From the NCBI GenBank assembly GCA_023229435.1, contig JALNZF010000003.1, positions 62,001 through 126,000 on the forward strand: 64,000 nt of DNA, in the 5' to 3' direction. The translations under genes were made by a program, and so were the position numbers. The stretch comes from Nitrospirota bacterium. GTDB lineage: Bacteria > Nitrospirota > UBA9217. Each line of letters starts with the position of its first letter. Positions within the stretch are counted from its first letter, which is position 1. Below, piece by piece: positions 42,666-50,589 of the stretch. The notes beneath the pieces are model-generated. The model had not been told where the DNA came from and searched no databases. It saw only the letters and a list, made by a program, of their open reading frames with translations.

Positions 42666-43977
42666 ATCCTTGTTTCCCCTCTTCCACCCTGATCACCATC
42701 GTCGGCCCCGCCACGCAGTCCATCTTGTTGATCTCAGCGAGCGCCCTGTTTACGTCTCGCTCAACCGCCTCATGGCTCATCATTACCAGGGGAACGGCCT
42801 CGGCAGCGCCACGGCCCTTTTGTATGACCGACGAAATGCTGATATTGTTCTTGCCGAGCACGCCGGAGACCCGCGACAGAACGCCGGGCTTGTCCATGAC
42901 CGAGAAGCGCAAATAATAGCAGGAGGTGATATCGTCCATCTTGCGAATCCTGAGCTCTGATCGTTCACGGAAGGCCGTGAGCGGCGCCCGGTTCGCGCTG
43001 CCCGCGAGAATGTCCCTGCCGATATCGATGATATCCCCCACCACCGCGCTGCCCGTAGGCATGTCGCCCGCGCCGCGCCCATAGAACATCGTGGAACCAA
43101 CAGCGTCGCCCACGATCGAAAGCGCGTTGAAAACACCATCCACCGCGGCAATGGGGTACTCCCCGGGAAGCATGGTCGGGTGCACCCGCGCCTCTACCTC
43201 GCCATTCACCATCTTGGTGATCGCCAGCAGTTTGATCTTGTAACCGAGCTCTTTTGCGAAATCAATATCCACCGGCGTGATCTTCGAGATCCCCTCGGTA
43301 TAGATATCGTTGAACTTCACCGGCGTGCCGTAGGCAAGCATGGTGAGCACCGCCAGCTTATGAGCCGAATCGATGCCTTCGATATCAAACGTGGGATCAG
43401 CCTCGGCATAACCCTTGGCCTGGGCCTCTTTCAGAACCTCATCGAACTTCCTGCCCTCGTTCGTCATGAGCGTCAGGATGTAGTTGCAGGTGCCGTTCAC
43501 GATGCCGTAGATTGACTTTATATTGTTCGCGGCGAGTCCGTTCCTGATGGCCGCAAGGATCGGGATGCCGCCGGCAACCGAGGCCTCGAACCCGACCGTG
43601 ACGCCGGCCTTCTCCGCCGCCGCGTAGATCTCCTCGCCGTGCACTGCAAGGAGGGCCTTGTTCGCCGTCACCACATGCTTTTTGTTCCTGAGCGCCTCGA
43701 GAATGAATTCCCTGGCGGGCTTGTACCCGCCGATCAGCTCGACCACGATGTCGATGTCAGGATCATTGATCAGCGATTGTGCATCGTTCGTGAGCTTCAC
43801 GTCGCCCAATGTAATACCCCGGTCGCGTTTGAGATCGAGGTCCGATATCTTTTTCAGGACAACAGGGGCGCCGAGCCTTCGTTTAATAATCTCCGCGTTC
43901 TCGATCAGGATGCGCGCCGTACCCGTGCCCACGGTGCCGAAACCGATGATACCTACGTTGATTGATTTCTTGGTCAA
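42664..43977 (-). CDS. hom: Homoserine dehydrogenase
   Basis: This 437-residue NAD(P)-dependent enzyme reduces aspartate semialdehyde to homoserine. The Rossmann motif 'VGIIGFGTVGTGTARIL' opens the protein, the catalytic region 'EADPTFDIEGIDSAHKLAVL' follows, and a C-terminal ACT domain ('DKPGVLSRVSGVLGKNNISI') gives feedback control. The start is TTG behind AGGGGA. It is the first gene of the 25-kb leftward directon and is directly followed by the sulfur-carrier genes, tying those to homocysteine and methionine synthesis. Confidence 0.95.
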   Translation of the reverse strand: MTKKSINVGIIGFGTVGTGTARILIENAEIIKRRLGAPVVLKKISDLDLKRDRGITLGDVKLTNDAQSLINDPDIDIVVELIGGYKPAREFILEALRNKKHVVTANKALLAVHGEEIYAAAEKAGVTVGFEASVAGGIPILAAIRNGLAANNIKSIYGIVNGTCNYILTLMTNEGRKFDEVLKEAQAKGYAEADPTFDIEGIDSAHKLAVLTMLAYGTPVKFNDIYTEGISKITPVDIDFAKELGYKIKLLAITKMVNGEVEARVHPTMLPGEYPIAAVDGVFNALSIVGDAVGSTMFYGRGAGDMPTGSAVVGDIIDIGRDILAGSANRAPLTAFRERSELRIRKMDDITSCYYLRFSVMDKPGVLSRVSGVLGKNNISISSVIQKGRGAAEAVPLVMMSHEAVERDVNRALAEINKMDCVAGPTMVIRVEEGKQG

Positions 43978-44182
43978 GTTCTGATCCCCTTTCCCAGAGA
44001 TGATAGTGATGAGAGAAACAAAGACTTCATTCTAACCCATTCTTTTTCAAAGAAATTTTTCCAACCCTATTTATTAAAAAAGTGAAACTGATAATAAAAC
44101 ACTATGTACCTTTTGTCAATAAAAAATACTTATAGAACACGGTCAGCAAGGACTTTTGAAGCCGGGACCTCCAAGAAAAAGC

Positions 44183-44209
44183 TTGATTTATCAGCCCGCC
44201 TGTGATAAT
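44183..44209 (+). promoter_or_regulatory. Possible promoter of the rpsF operon
   Basis: TTGATT and GATAAT with a 15-base spacer lie about 115 bases before rpsF. The spacing is short, so this is tentative. The divergent gap 43978-44325 must hold promoters for both hom and rpsF; the hom side is AT-rich but shows no clear match. Confidence 0.3.
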
Positions 44210-44269
44210 GTTTCATCTCTAAAAAATTGAGTAAGGTCGATTCCCGGACAGGATTACGAAACGGGATTA

Positions 44270-44315
44270 CTCCTTGCTCCCTGTGCTTCAGCAGGGGGCT
44301 ATAACCCATGAGGAG
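44270..44315 (+). promoter_or_regulatory. Leader hairpin masking the rpsF ribosome binding site
   Basis: GCTCCCTG (44276-44283) pairs with CAGGGGGC (44292-44299). Outside it, CTCCT (44270-44274) pairs with AGGAG (44311-44315), which is the Shine-Dalgarno sequence of rpsF. The bulge between contains ACCC. The S6:S18 complex is known to bind rpsF leaders and repress them, so this is a plausible autoregulatory site. The structure was folded by eye only. Confidence 0.45.
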
Positions 44316-44325
44316 GCAAACAACA

Positions 44326-44694
44326 ATGCAGCTGTACGAATCAATATTCATCATCAACGCCAACCAGACCGACGAAGAGATCGCCAACGTGATCAAGAAG
44401 ATGCAGGACGTGGTCGCGAAACAGGGCGGAGAAATGATCAAGTTTGAGGACTGGGGCAAAAAGAAACTTGCCTACGAGATCAAGAAGCAGAAGCGCGGCC
44501 ACTATGTGTTCTTCCAGTTCAAGTCGGCGCCCGTCGCGGTAAGCGAACTCGAGCGCACGTTCAAGCTCACCGATTCGGTGATAAAGTTCCTGACGGTAAA
44601 GCTCGAAAAGGAATTGCGCACCAGGCCGGCCCCCAAACCGAAAAAGAAGGACCTCGCCAAGGCAGCGGCAGAGGCAGGACGTCCCGCGGCGTAG
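44326..44694 (+). CDS. rpsF: 30S ribosomal protein S6
   Basis: This 122-residue S6 protein starts 'MQLYESIFIINANQTDEEI' and has 'WGKKKLAYEIKKQKRGHYVFFQF'. It binds S18 in the platform of the small subunit. The ATG at 44326 follows AGGAGG; the upstream in-frame ATG at 44308 is inside the leader hairpin and precedes that site. A basic Lys/Pro/Ala tail extends beyond the folded domain. It is followed by ssb and rpsR. Confidence 0.96.
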   Translation: MQLYESIFIINANQTDEEIANVIKKMQDVVAKQGGEMIKFEDWGKKKLAYEIKKQKRGHYVFFQFKSAPVAVSELERTFKLTDSVIKFLTVKLEKELRTRPAPKPKKKDLAKAAAEAGRPAA

Positions 44695-44777
44695 CCCCGC
44701 CCAGGCGGGGTCACAATCGTACGACTCCCCCTCCTGCTCTGGAACAGATACAGGAGGATGGAAAATCGAGGTAATCC

Positions 44778-45191
44778 ATGACAAGCTTTAATAAAGTGAT
44801 CCTGTTGGGCAATCTCACCCGCGATCCCGAGGTGCGCTACACGCCGAACGGTGCCGCGGTCGCGAGCTTTGCCGTCGCGATCAACCGCAAGTACAAGCAG
44901 GGCGAAGAGACCAAGGAAGAGGTCAGCTACTTTGATATCGTGGTCTTCGGCAAACAGGCTGAGAACTGCGGGCAATATCTCAATAAGGGAGACGGGGCAC
45001 TGATCGAAGGCAGGCTGCAGCAGCGCCGGTGGGAAGACAAAGATTCCGGCCAGAAGCGGAGCAAGATCGAAGTGGCGGCGCAGTCGGTGCACTTCATGCC
45101 GAAGCGCTCGGCGTCCGGCCCGGGCGGCGCTCCCAGCCAGTCCGAGCCCGTGTCCGAAACACCCGTGGATGAGGGAGAGATCCCCTTCTAA
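44778..45191 (+). CDS. ssb: Single-stranded DNA-binding protein
   Basis: This 137-residue SSB has an OB-fold ('SFNKVILLGNLTRDPEVRYTPNGAAVASFAVAINR') and ends in the acidic tip 'DEGEIPF' that recruits replication and repair partners. It sits between rpsF and rpsR, the conserved bacterial order. Confidence 0.96.
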   Translation: MTSFNKVILLGNLTRDPEVRYTPNGAAVASFAVAINRKYKQGEETKEEVSYFDIVVFGKQAENCGQYLNKGDGALIEGRLQQRRWEDKDSGQKRSKIEVAAQSVHFMPKRSASGPGGAPSQSEPVSETPVDEGEIPF

Positions 45192-45239
45192 GGCGGCACG
45201 ACCTGTTATTAAAAACTATTACACGAGGAGTTCAATACT

Positions 45240-45551
45240 ATGGCAGAGTACCCAGCAAGATCATCAGAACGGTCTTCTGACTCGAGAGGCAGCAGAGGAG
45301 ACAGCAGAGGCGCCGGCGGACCGAACAAGAGACGCTTTCAGGTCCGGAAAAAGGTGTGCCGGTTCTGCGTTGACAAGACGCCTTTCATAGATTACAAGGA
45401 CATCAAGACGCTCAGATTCTTCATCACCGAGCGCGGCAAGATCCTTCCCCGCCGCATCTCCGGCAACTGCGCGCGGCATCAGCGCGAGGTCACCGTCGCG
45501 GTGCAGCGGTGCAGAAACATCGCACTCCTGCCGTTCTCGGGCGAGAAGTAA
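45240..45551 (+). CDS. rpsR: 30S ribosomal protein S18, zinc-type
   Basis: This 103-residue S18 has a disordered Ser/Arg/Gly-rich N-terminal extension of about 30 residues before the folded core 'VCRFCVDKTPFIDYKDIKTL'. The 'CRFC' pair plus the later Cys and His in 'NCARHQRE' make this the zinc-binding form. GAGGAG precedes the ATG. A strong terminator follows. The usual next gene, rplI, is absent here. Confidence 0.95.
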   Translation: MAEYPARSSERSSDSRGSRGDSRGAGGPNKRRFQVRKKVCRFCVDKTPFIDYKDIKTLRFFITERGKILPRRISGNCARHQREVTVAVQRCRNIALLPFSGEK

Positions 45552-45588
45552 GTCGCGCGTCGGCGCATACAGTTTGACACCTTGAACA

Positions 45589-45637
45589 GGGGAACTCAGG
45601 GGTTACTCATCAGTGACCTTGAGTTTCCCTTTTTTTG
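45589..45637 (+). terminator. Rho-independent terminator after rpsR
   Basis: GGGGAACTCAGG pairs with CCTTGAGTTTCCC, with an inner GGTTACT/AGTGACC stem and a run of T from 45630. It ends the rpsF-ssb-rpsR unit before the DUF2232 gene. Confidence 0.88.
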
Positions 45638-45654
45638 ATAAAATCGAAAAAAGT

Positions 45655-45775
45655 CCTGTCTCACACAAAGCCACGAAGCCACAAAGAGAAACCTGAATGT
45701 TTTCATTATGCCTTTCTTCGTGCCGGCGCCTGTCCTCGACTGCTTTCATCGGGGATGCCTTCGTGTGAAAAATTG
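45655..45775. repeat. CACGAAG-type palindrome interrupted by a smaller palindrome
   Basis: Left words CACAAAGCCACGAAGCCAC face the right word TTTCTTCGTGCC...GCCTTCGTGTGAAA. The right arm is split at 45724-45757 by TCCTCGACTGCTTTCATCGG and flanks, and GCC is present on both sides of the split. It lies between rpsR and the DUF2232 gene. Confidence 0.6.
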
Positions 45776-45792
45776 GCTTTCTGGAGATCATC

Positions 45793-46725
45793 ATGAACTA
45801 CCGCGCCATTCTCATCGCCACCGCACAGACCCTCGGGCTTTTTGTTGCTGGGTTCGTCATTCCCCTGCTTGGCCAGATGCTCGCTCTGTTCACGCCCGTG
45901 CCGCTTATCCTCGTCTACCTCCGGAATGGCGAGCGGGCAGGATTTATAACGCTTGTCGCGTCAAGCCTCATCATGGCTGTCCTCGGCGGTTGGCAGGCCG
46001 CGGCCATTCTCTTTCTCAGTTTCGGTCTGATGGCCATCGGCACGGCGGAAGGCATGCGCAGAAGCCTGAAACCCGAACAAACCTCTCTTCTGGGCGGGCT
46101 CCTGCCGATAGCGGTGCTGGCGGGTATCGTCGTCTTCTATCTGGTCCGGGTCGGCAAGAACCCGATCACGGAAGTCGAGGTCTATCTCCGGGAGATCATT
46201 ACCAGTTCTGCGAAAACCTACACAACCATGGGGCTCACGGAAATGGCGGCCATGGTCTCATCGATCCCGGACAATTTTATCTATTACCTCTCCAGGCTCC
46301 TCCCCAGCATCACCATCGCCACCTCGGTGACGCAAGCCGCCTGTTGCTTCGGCATTGCCCGCGCCATCCTCCTGCGAAAACCGGGAACGGAACCGTTGAC
46401 CGCGCAGCCCTCGCTCGCTCTCTGGCACGCGCCGGACTCGTGGGTATGGGGCCTCATCGCGGCCCTCGCCCTCATCGTGGTCCCCCAGGAGACGGCAAGG
46501 CTCATCGGATGGAACCTCGCGATCCTCTTTGCCGTGCTCTATCTCGTACAGGGGATCGCTATCGTGGAACACTATCTCCGAAAAGCGGGCATCAGGGCCT
46601 TTGGCCGGGGACTGCTGCTCGCGCTCATTCTGGCCATGCCGTCCATCGTGTTCGTGATCGCCCTCGGCATCGTGGACATCTGGGCGGATTTCCGCAAAGT
46701 GCGGGTGCCCGCCGCGATTCCCTAA
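45793..46725 (+). CDS. DUF2232 (YybS-like) membrane protein
   Basis: This 310-residue protein has about eight hydrophobic segments and no soluble domain. DUF2232 proteins commonly follow rpsR and precede rplI and dnaB in bacteria, and the position after rpsR fits. The family has some resemblance to small-molecule transporter membrane subunits, but its function is unknown. GGAG lies before the ATG. A terminator and a repeat separate it from rpsR, so it needs its own promoter, which was not identified. Confidence 0.85.
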   Translation: MNYRAILIATAQTLGLFVAGFVIPLLGQMLALFTPVPLILVYLRNGERAGFITLVASSLIMAVLGGWQAAAILFLSFGLMAIGTAEGMRRSLKPEQTSLLGGLLPIAVLAGIVVFYLVRVGKNPITEVEVYLREIITSSAKTYTTMGLTEMAAMVSSIPDNFIYYLSRLLPSITIATSVTQAACCFGIARAILLRKPGTEPLTAQPSLALWHAPDSWVWGLIAALALIVVPQETARLIGWNLAILFAVLYLVQGIAIVEHYLRKAGIRAFGRGLLLALILAMPSIVFVIALGIVDIWADFRKVRVPAAIP

Positions 46726-46823
46726 CCCGGACAAGCTTAAAACCGAAAAGGCGTCTCTCGCAAAGCTCGCGGAGAACGCAGAGTTAAATCAAAACCTTAA
46801 AGTCGATAGGTCTGGTAGAACTC

Positions 46824-46890
46824 CTGTCTTAGGTATGCTGGGGCAGGCTGTGCGAAATCCGACGCATCAACTTGGAACGATCTTCTCTGC
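46824..46890. repeat. Dispersed repeat, copy A ('GGTATGCTGGGGCAGGCTGT')
   Basis: About 65 bases match 50351-50419 without gaps and with roughly a dozen mismatches by eye. It lies just beyond the tex stop. The function is unknown. Confidence 0.65.
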
Positions 46891-46892
46891 CA

Positions 46893-49142
46893 TCATGTCC
46901 GGTTCTTCATAAAAGCCTGCTTCAGGTCGTTGATATCCGGCTGCGGTTTTGGGGGCTGACTTTTCTGCTTTGGCTGTGTCTGCGGCTGGTCCTGCCTCGG
47001 CCTATCCGGGTTCTTCTTTAATGACAGTGATATCCTTTTCCTCTTTATATCGACCTCAAGCACCGTTGCCATTACCCTCTGATTGACCTTCACCGCCTCG
47101 TTCGGATCTTTAATGTACCGGTCAGATAGCTGGCTGATATGCGCGAGGCCGTCCTGGTGCACGCCGATATCGATGAACGCTCCGAACGCGGTGATGTTCG
47201 TCACCACGCCCGGCAGCTTCATGCCGGGCAGCACGTCCTCGATCTTCTCCACGCCGTCGGCAAAACTGAAGCTCTCGAACTGTTCCCGGGGGTCCCTGCC
47301 CGGCCTGGCAAGCTCTGCCATGATGTCCTTTAACGTCGGCAGGCCGATTGTATCGGTCACATATTTGTTGAGATCGATCTTCTTGCGAAGTGCATCATTC
47401 CGCATCAGGTCCGGCATTGCGCAGTTCAGGTCCTTTGCCATGGCATCCACGATGTGATAGGTTTCAGGATGCACCGCGCTCGCATCAAGCGGATTGATGC
47501 CGCCCTGGATGCGCAGAAAACCTGCCGCCTGCTCAAAGGTCTTCGGCCCCAGCTTGCTCACATTTTTCAATTCGTCGCGGGATTGGAACGGGCCATGCTG
47601 ATTGCGATGTTCAACGACATTCCCGGCAAGCTGCGGCCCAAGGCCGGAAACGTACATCAACAGCTGTTTGCTCGCGGTATTGACCTCAACGCCGACAAAG
47701 TTCACGCAGCTCATCACCACATCATCGAGGCTCCGCCTGAGCGCAGGCTGGTCCACATCGTGCTGGTACTGCCCCACGCCGATGGACTTGGGGTCGATCT
47801 TTACCAGCTCCGCCAGCGGGTCCATGAGCCTGCGGCCGATCGATACAGAGCCGCGTACCGTAAGGTCCTGATCAGGGAACTCTTCCCTCGCGACCTCGGA
47901 TGCTGAATAGATAGATGCGCCGCTCTCGTTCACCATCACGATCTGGATCGAGGCCAACAGGCCGAGTTGCCTTACAAAGGCCTCGGTCTCGCGGCCCGCG
48001 GTCCCGTTGCCGATAGCGATCGCTTCTATTTCATATTTTTTGCAAAGTTCAATGAGCTTTGTTCCCGCCTCTCCCGTGTTCTTTTCAGAGAAATGCGGAT
48101 AGATGACATCAGTGTGCAGCAGTTTTCCCTGCCGGTCGATGCAGACCACTTTGCACCCCGTGCGGAACCCCGGATCAATGGCAAGAATGTTCTTTTGGCC
48201 CAGGGGCGGGGAAAGCAAAAGCTGCCGTATATTCTCCGCAAAGACACGGATCGCCTCTGCATCGGCCCGTTCCTTGGTCGCGACCCGAATCTCAGTTTCC
48301 ATGGACAACGACAGGAGCCGTTTATAGCAGTCATGGACCGCGAGCTTGACCTGCTGCGCAGCAGGATTGTCCCCCTTTACCACCAGGTCCTCGATCAAAG
48401 CAAGGGCGTCCTCCTCGGGCGGAGTGGCGCGCAGGATCAGGAATCCTTCCTTCTCTCCCCGCCTCATCGCAAGGACCCGGTGAGACGGAGCGGACGAGAT
48501 CGGCTCCTGCCATTCAAAGTAGTCCTTGTATTTGATCCCCTCTTCTTCTTTTCCCGTCAGTACCCTGGTCCGGAACTGACCCTTGGAAGCATACAACTCG
48601 CGCATCTTCGCGCGGGCGTTCTGGTCCTCGTTCACCCATTCCGCGATGATGTCGCGCGCGCCGCTCAGGGCGTCGTCAGCGGTCTCAACGCCCTTCTCCT
48701 TGTCCACGAAAGCAACAGCCTCGGCAGCGGGGTCCACGGATGCCTCCTGCGAGAACAACCGCAGGGCCAACGGCTCAAGCCCCTTCTCCCGGGCGATCGT
48801 CGCCTTTGTGCGCCGCTTGGGCCGGTAGGGAAGATAGATGTCCTCAAGCACCGTCAGGGTATCCGCTCCAAGGACCTTCGCCTTCAGTTCCTCGGTGAGT
48901 AAACCCCTCTCTTCAAGGGACTTCAAAACAGCCTCACGCCGTTTGTCCAGTTCCCGAAGCTGTTCCAGCCTGTCGCGTATCGCGAATACCGCGACCTCGT
49001 CAAGCGAACCCGTGGCTTCCTTCCGGTAGCGTGAGATGAACGGCACCGTGGCGCCCTCGTCGAGAAGCGCCGCGCAGGCTTGCACCTGTTTTTCGTGTAC
49101 GTTGAGTTCCGCGGCAATGATACTGATATGTCCTGTTGTCAT
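46893..49142 (-). CDS. tex: Tex-family transcription accessory/RNA-binding protein
   Basis: This 749-residue Tex protein has an N-terminal HTH region ('HISIIAAELNVHEKQVQACAALL'), a YqgF/RNase H-like domain ('ILAIDPGFRTGCKVVCID'), helix-hairpin-helix motifs, and a C-terminal S1 domain ('GMKLPGVVTNITAFGAFIDIGV'). The final 35 residues are Pro/Gln/Lys-rich. AAGGA precedes the ATG at 49142; the frame continues 50 codons upstream without homology. Tex binds nucleic acids and affects transcription of stress and virulence genes. Confidence 0.95.
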   Translation of the reverse strand: MTTGHISIIAAELNVHEKQVQACAALLDEGATVPFISRYRKEATGSLDEVAVFAIRDRLEQLRELDKRREAVLKSLEERGLLTEELKAKVLGADTLTVLEDIYLPYRPKRRTKATIAREKGLEPLALRLFSQEASVDPAAEAVAFVDKEKGVETADDALSGARDIIAEWVNEDQNARAKMRELYASKGQFRTRVLTGKEEEGIKYKDYFEWQEPISSAPSHRVLAMRRGEKEGFLILRATPPEEDALALIEDLVVKGDNPAAQQVKLAVHDCYKRLLSLSMETEIRVATKERADAEAIRVFAENIRQLLLSPPLGQKNILAIDPGFRTGCKVVCIDRQGKLLHTDVIYPHFSEKNTGEAGTKLIELCKKYEIEAIAIGNGTAGRETEAFVRQLGLLASIQIVMVNESGASIYSASEVAREEFPDQDLTVRGSVSIGRRLMDPLAELVKIDPKSIGVGQYQHDVDQPALRRSLDDVVMSCVNFVGVEVNTASKQLLMYVSGLGPQLAGNVVEHRNQHGPFQSRDELKNVSKLGPKTFEQAAGFLRIQGGINPLDASAVHPETYHIVDAMAKDLNCAMPDLMRNDALRKKIDLNKYVTDTIGLPTLKDIMAELARPGRDPREQFESFSFADGVEKIEDVLPGMKLPGVVTNITAFGAFIDIGVHQDGLAHISQLSDRYIKDPNEAVKVNQRVMATVLEVDIKRKRISLSLKKNPDRPRQDQPQTQPKQKSQPPKPQPDINDLKQAFMKNRT

Positions 49143-49342
49143 GGTGTTCCTTCTTGGGCGGGATAAGGCGGGTAGTGTAGCAAAAGGGATGGAGGATGTA
49201 AAGAAGAGAAGCGCGCGGAAGCGATTTTCCCGACGCAGAGTTAAGGAATTTTGCTTTTGCTTTATCGGGCTGAGGAGATGACTCATTAACATTTCATTCG
49301 GGAACTATCAGCTTCTACCATAAAAATATACATTAACGGTTA

Positions 49343-49371
49343 TTGACATCGCCTCGAATCAGGCATATATT
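49343..49371 (+). promoter_or_regulatory. Sigma-70 promoter of the coiled-coil zinc-ribbon gene
   Basis: TTGACA, a 17-base spacer and TATATT end 72 bases before the ATG at 49444. The gene therefore has its own near-consensus promoter in the 49143-49443 gap; nothing else was seen there. Confidence 0.75.
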
Positions 49372-49443
49372 CGTTTCAGATGACTAAACGTATTGCCGTT
49401 CCGCTAATTCCGTTTTTTATTAGGCTTTACAAGGAGAAAATGA

Positions 49444-50235
49444 ATGGGCGTTGAGAAGAAAAACAGGAATGAAATCCTTTCCCGGATAGCCGCCGATCTC
49501 TTTGTGAAAACGAGAGGTGGCGAAGAACTGTCATCCAAAATCGAGCGTCTCCGCGATGAAGTTAAAAAAGTGATCGAAGGTAAGGATACAATATTCGGAA
49601 AATTCAGTGAGCTCATGGCATCGTTTGAGGAAATCATTCCTGAGGAGAAGCAGCGTTATAATGCCGCTATCAAAGCGTTGTCGACGACTTCGAAGCTAAG
49701 CCGGCAAGAGATTGTTAAGGCCGTCAACGATCAGTTTGAGGAGCTTAAGATACTCGAGAAGGGTTTACTGCCACCCGGCTGGCGCGACGAGTTTAAGGCC
49801 ATGGAAACCAGATCGAGGGAGATGAGAGACGAGATATCGAAACTGCGCGATAAAATAGGGCGGCTTGAGAGCGAAGAAAAAGGGATCCTCAGTAGTATGG
49901 CGGCACGGGAAAAGGAAATGGAACTCGTCGAGAAGGCAGTTGGGGAGATCTTCACGGATATCGGGGCGGAGATAACCACTATCAAAAATAGAATAGAGGA
50001 ATTTACTGCTGAAAGTGCGGCCTCTGAGCCAATCCCGCCCAGAGATCCCATGAAAAGTACGATTCCCGGCGAGAAAAAGAAAGGCGGCGGGAAGAAAAGT
50101 GAGATCAGTGAGTCTTCGGCACCGCAGGATACGGAATTGCAGAAAAAATGCCCTATGTGCGGGGGGCGAATGGACTTCAGCCTTCATGAGGGAATATGGC
50201 AGTGTTATTCCTGCGCATACGAGGAATCAAAATAA
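49444..50235 (+). CDS. Coiled-coil protein with C-terminal zinc ribbon
   Basis: No family is recognised. The 263 residues begin with a helical domain (1-115). A predicted coiled coil follows at about 115-200 ('SREMRDEISKLRDKIGRLESEEKG'), then a Lys/Gly linker, then a zinc ribbon with 'CPMCGGRMDF' and 'CYSCAYE'. The layout suggests a structural or nucleic-acid-binding protein. A second zinc-ribbon half lies right after the stop. It opens an accessory stretch that includes HEPN and toxin genes. Confidence 0.75.
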   Translation: MGVEKKNRNEILSRIAADLFVKTRGGEELSSKIERLRDEVKKVIEGKDTIFGKFSELMASFEEIIPEEKQRYNAAIKALSTTSKLSRQEIVKAVNDQFEELKILEKGLLPPGWRDEFKAMETRSREMRDEISKLRDKIGRLESEEKGILSSMAAREKEMELVEKAVGEIFTDIGAEITTIKNRIEEFTAESAASEPIPPRDPMKSTIPGEKKKGGGKKSEISESSAPQDTELQKKCPMCGGRMDFSLHEGIWQCYSCAYEESK

Positions 50236-50239
50236 GAGA

Positions 50240-50308
50240 ATGGATTGGCATGAGATCGAGAAGGCCTGGCGGTGCCCCTCCTGCGACTACCAAAGAAGTA
50301 TTCAATAA
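50240..50308 (+). CDS. Short zinc-ribbon half, probably a duplicated gene end
   Basis: A 22-codon frame, 'MDWHEIEKAWRCPSCDYQ', begins 4 bases after the upstream stop. It lines up with the end of the upstream protein ('MDFSLHEGIWQCYSCAYEES'): the same MD, aromatic, CxxC and tyrosine pattern. It may be a real micro-protein, or the leftover of a tandem duplication that lost its first CxxC. Confidence 0.35.
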   Translation: MDWHEIEKAWRCPSCDYQRSIQ

Positions 50309-50350
50309 GCAAATTACCGGGTCTGGCTGTTCAGCCGGTCGGATAGAGCC

Positions 50351-50419
50351 CCTGCCTTAGGCATGCTGGGGCAGGCTGTGCAAAACCCGATGCATCAACG
50401 TTGAACCATCTTTACGAAG
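50351..50419. repeat. Dispersed repeat, copy B ('GGCATGCTGGGGCAGGCTGT')
   Basis: This is the partner of 46824-46890. It is followed at 50435-50488 by a hairpin (GTTGGGT and ACCCAAC arms) that carries one of the small nested palindromes at 50449-50481. Together these fill most of the 50309-50589 gap. Confidence 0.65.
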
Positions 50420-50554
50420 AATTATTTTGATTCTGTTGGGTTTCACTAAGCCTGCCCTCGAATGATTATATCGAGGGTTCTACCCAACGACTACTTCTTC
50501 GCAAAGATGAACTCGGCCACATACATGAGCAACAGTTCGAACCGAAACAACTTC

Positions 50555-50583
50555 TTGACTCTCCCATACCTTTCAGATACACT
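50555..50583 (+). promoter_or_regulatory. Candidate promoter of the MNT-HEPN gene, leaderless
   Basis: TTGACT, a 17-base spacer and TACACT end six bases before the ATG at 50590. There is no ribosome binding site in between, so the message would begin at or next to the start codon. Confidence 0.4.
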
Positions 50584-50589
50584 TTTTAC

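Noticed and set aside
44231..44255. A tRNA T-arm look-alike (GGTCGATTCCCGG)
   Set aside because: No matching acceptor stem, D-arm or anticodon arm can be drawn around it.
45708..46787. A 359-codon frame overlapping the DUF2232 gene
   Set aside because: It begins in a repeat and is Arg/His/Gly/Pro-rich; the overlapping 310-residue membrane protein at 45793 has a ribosome binding site and family match.
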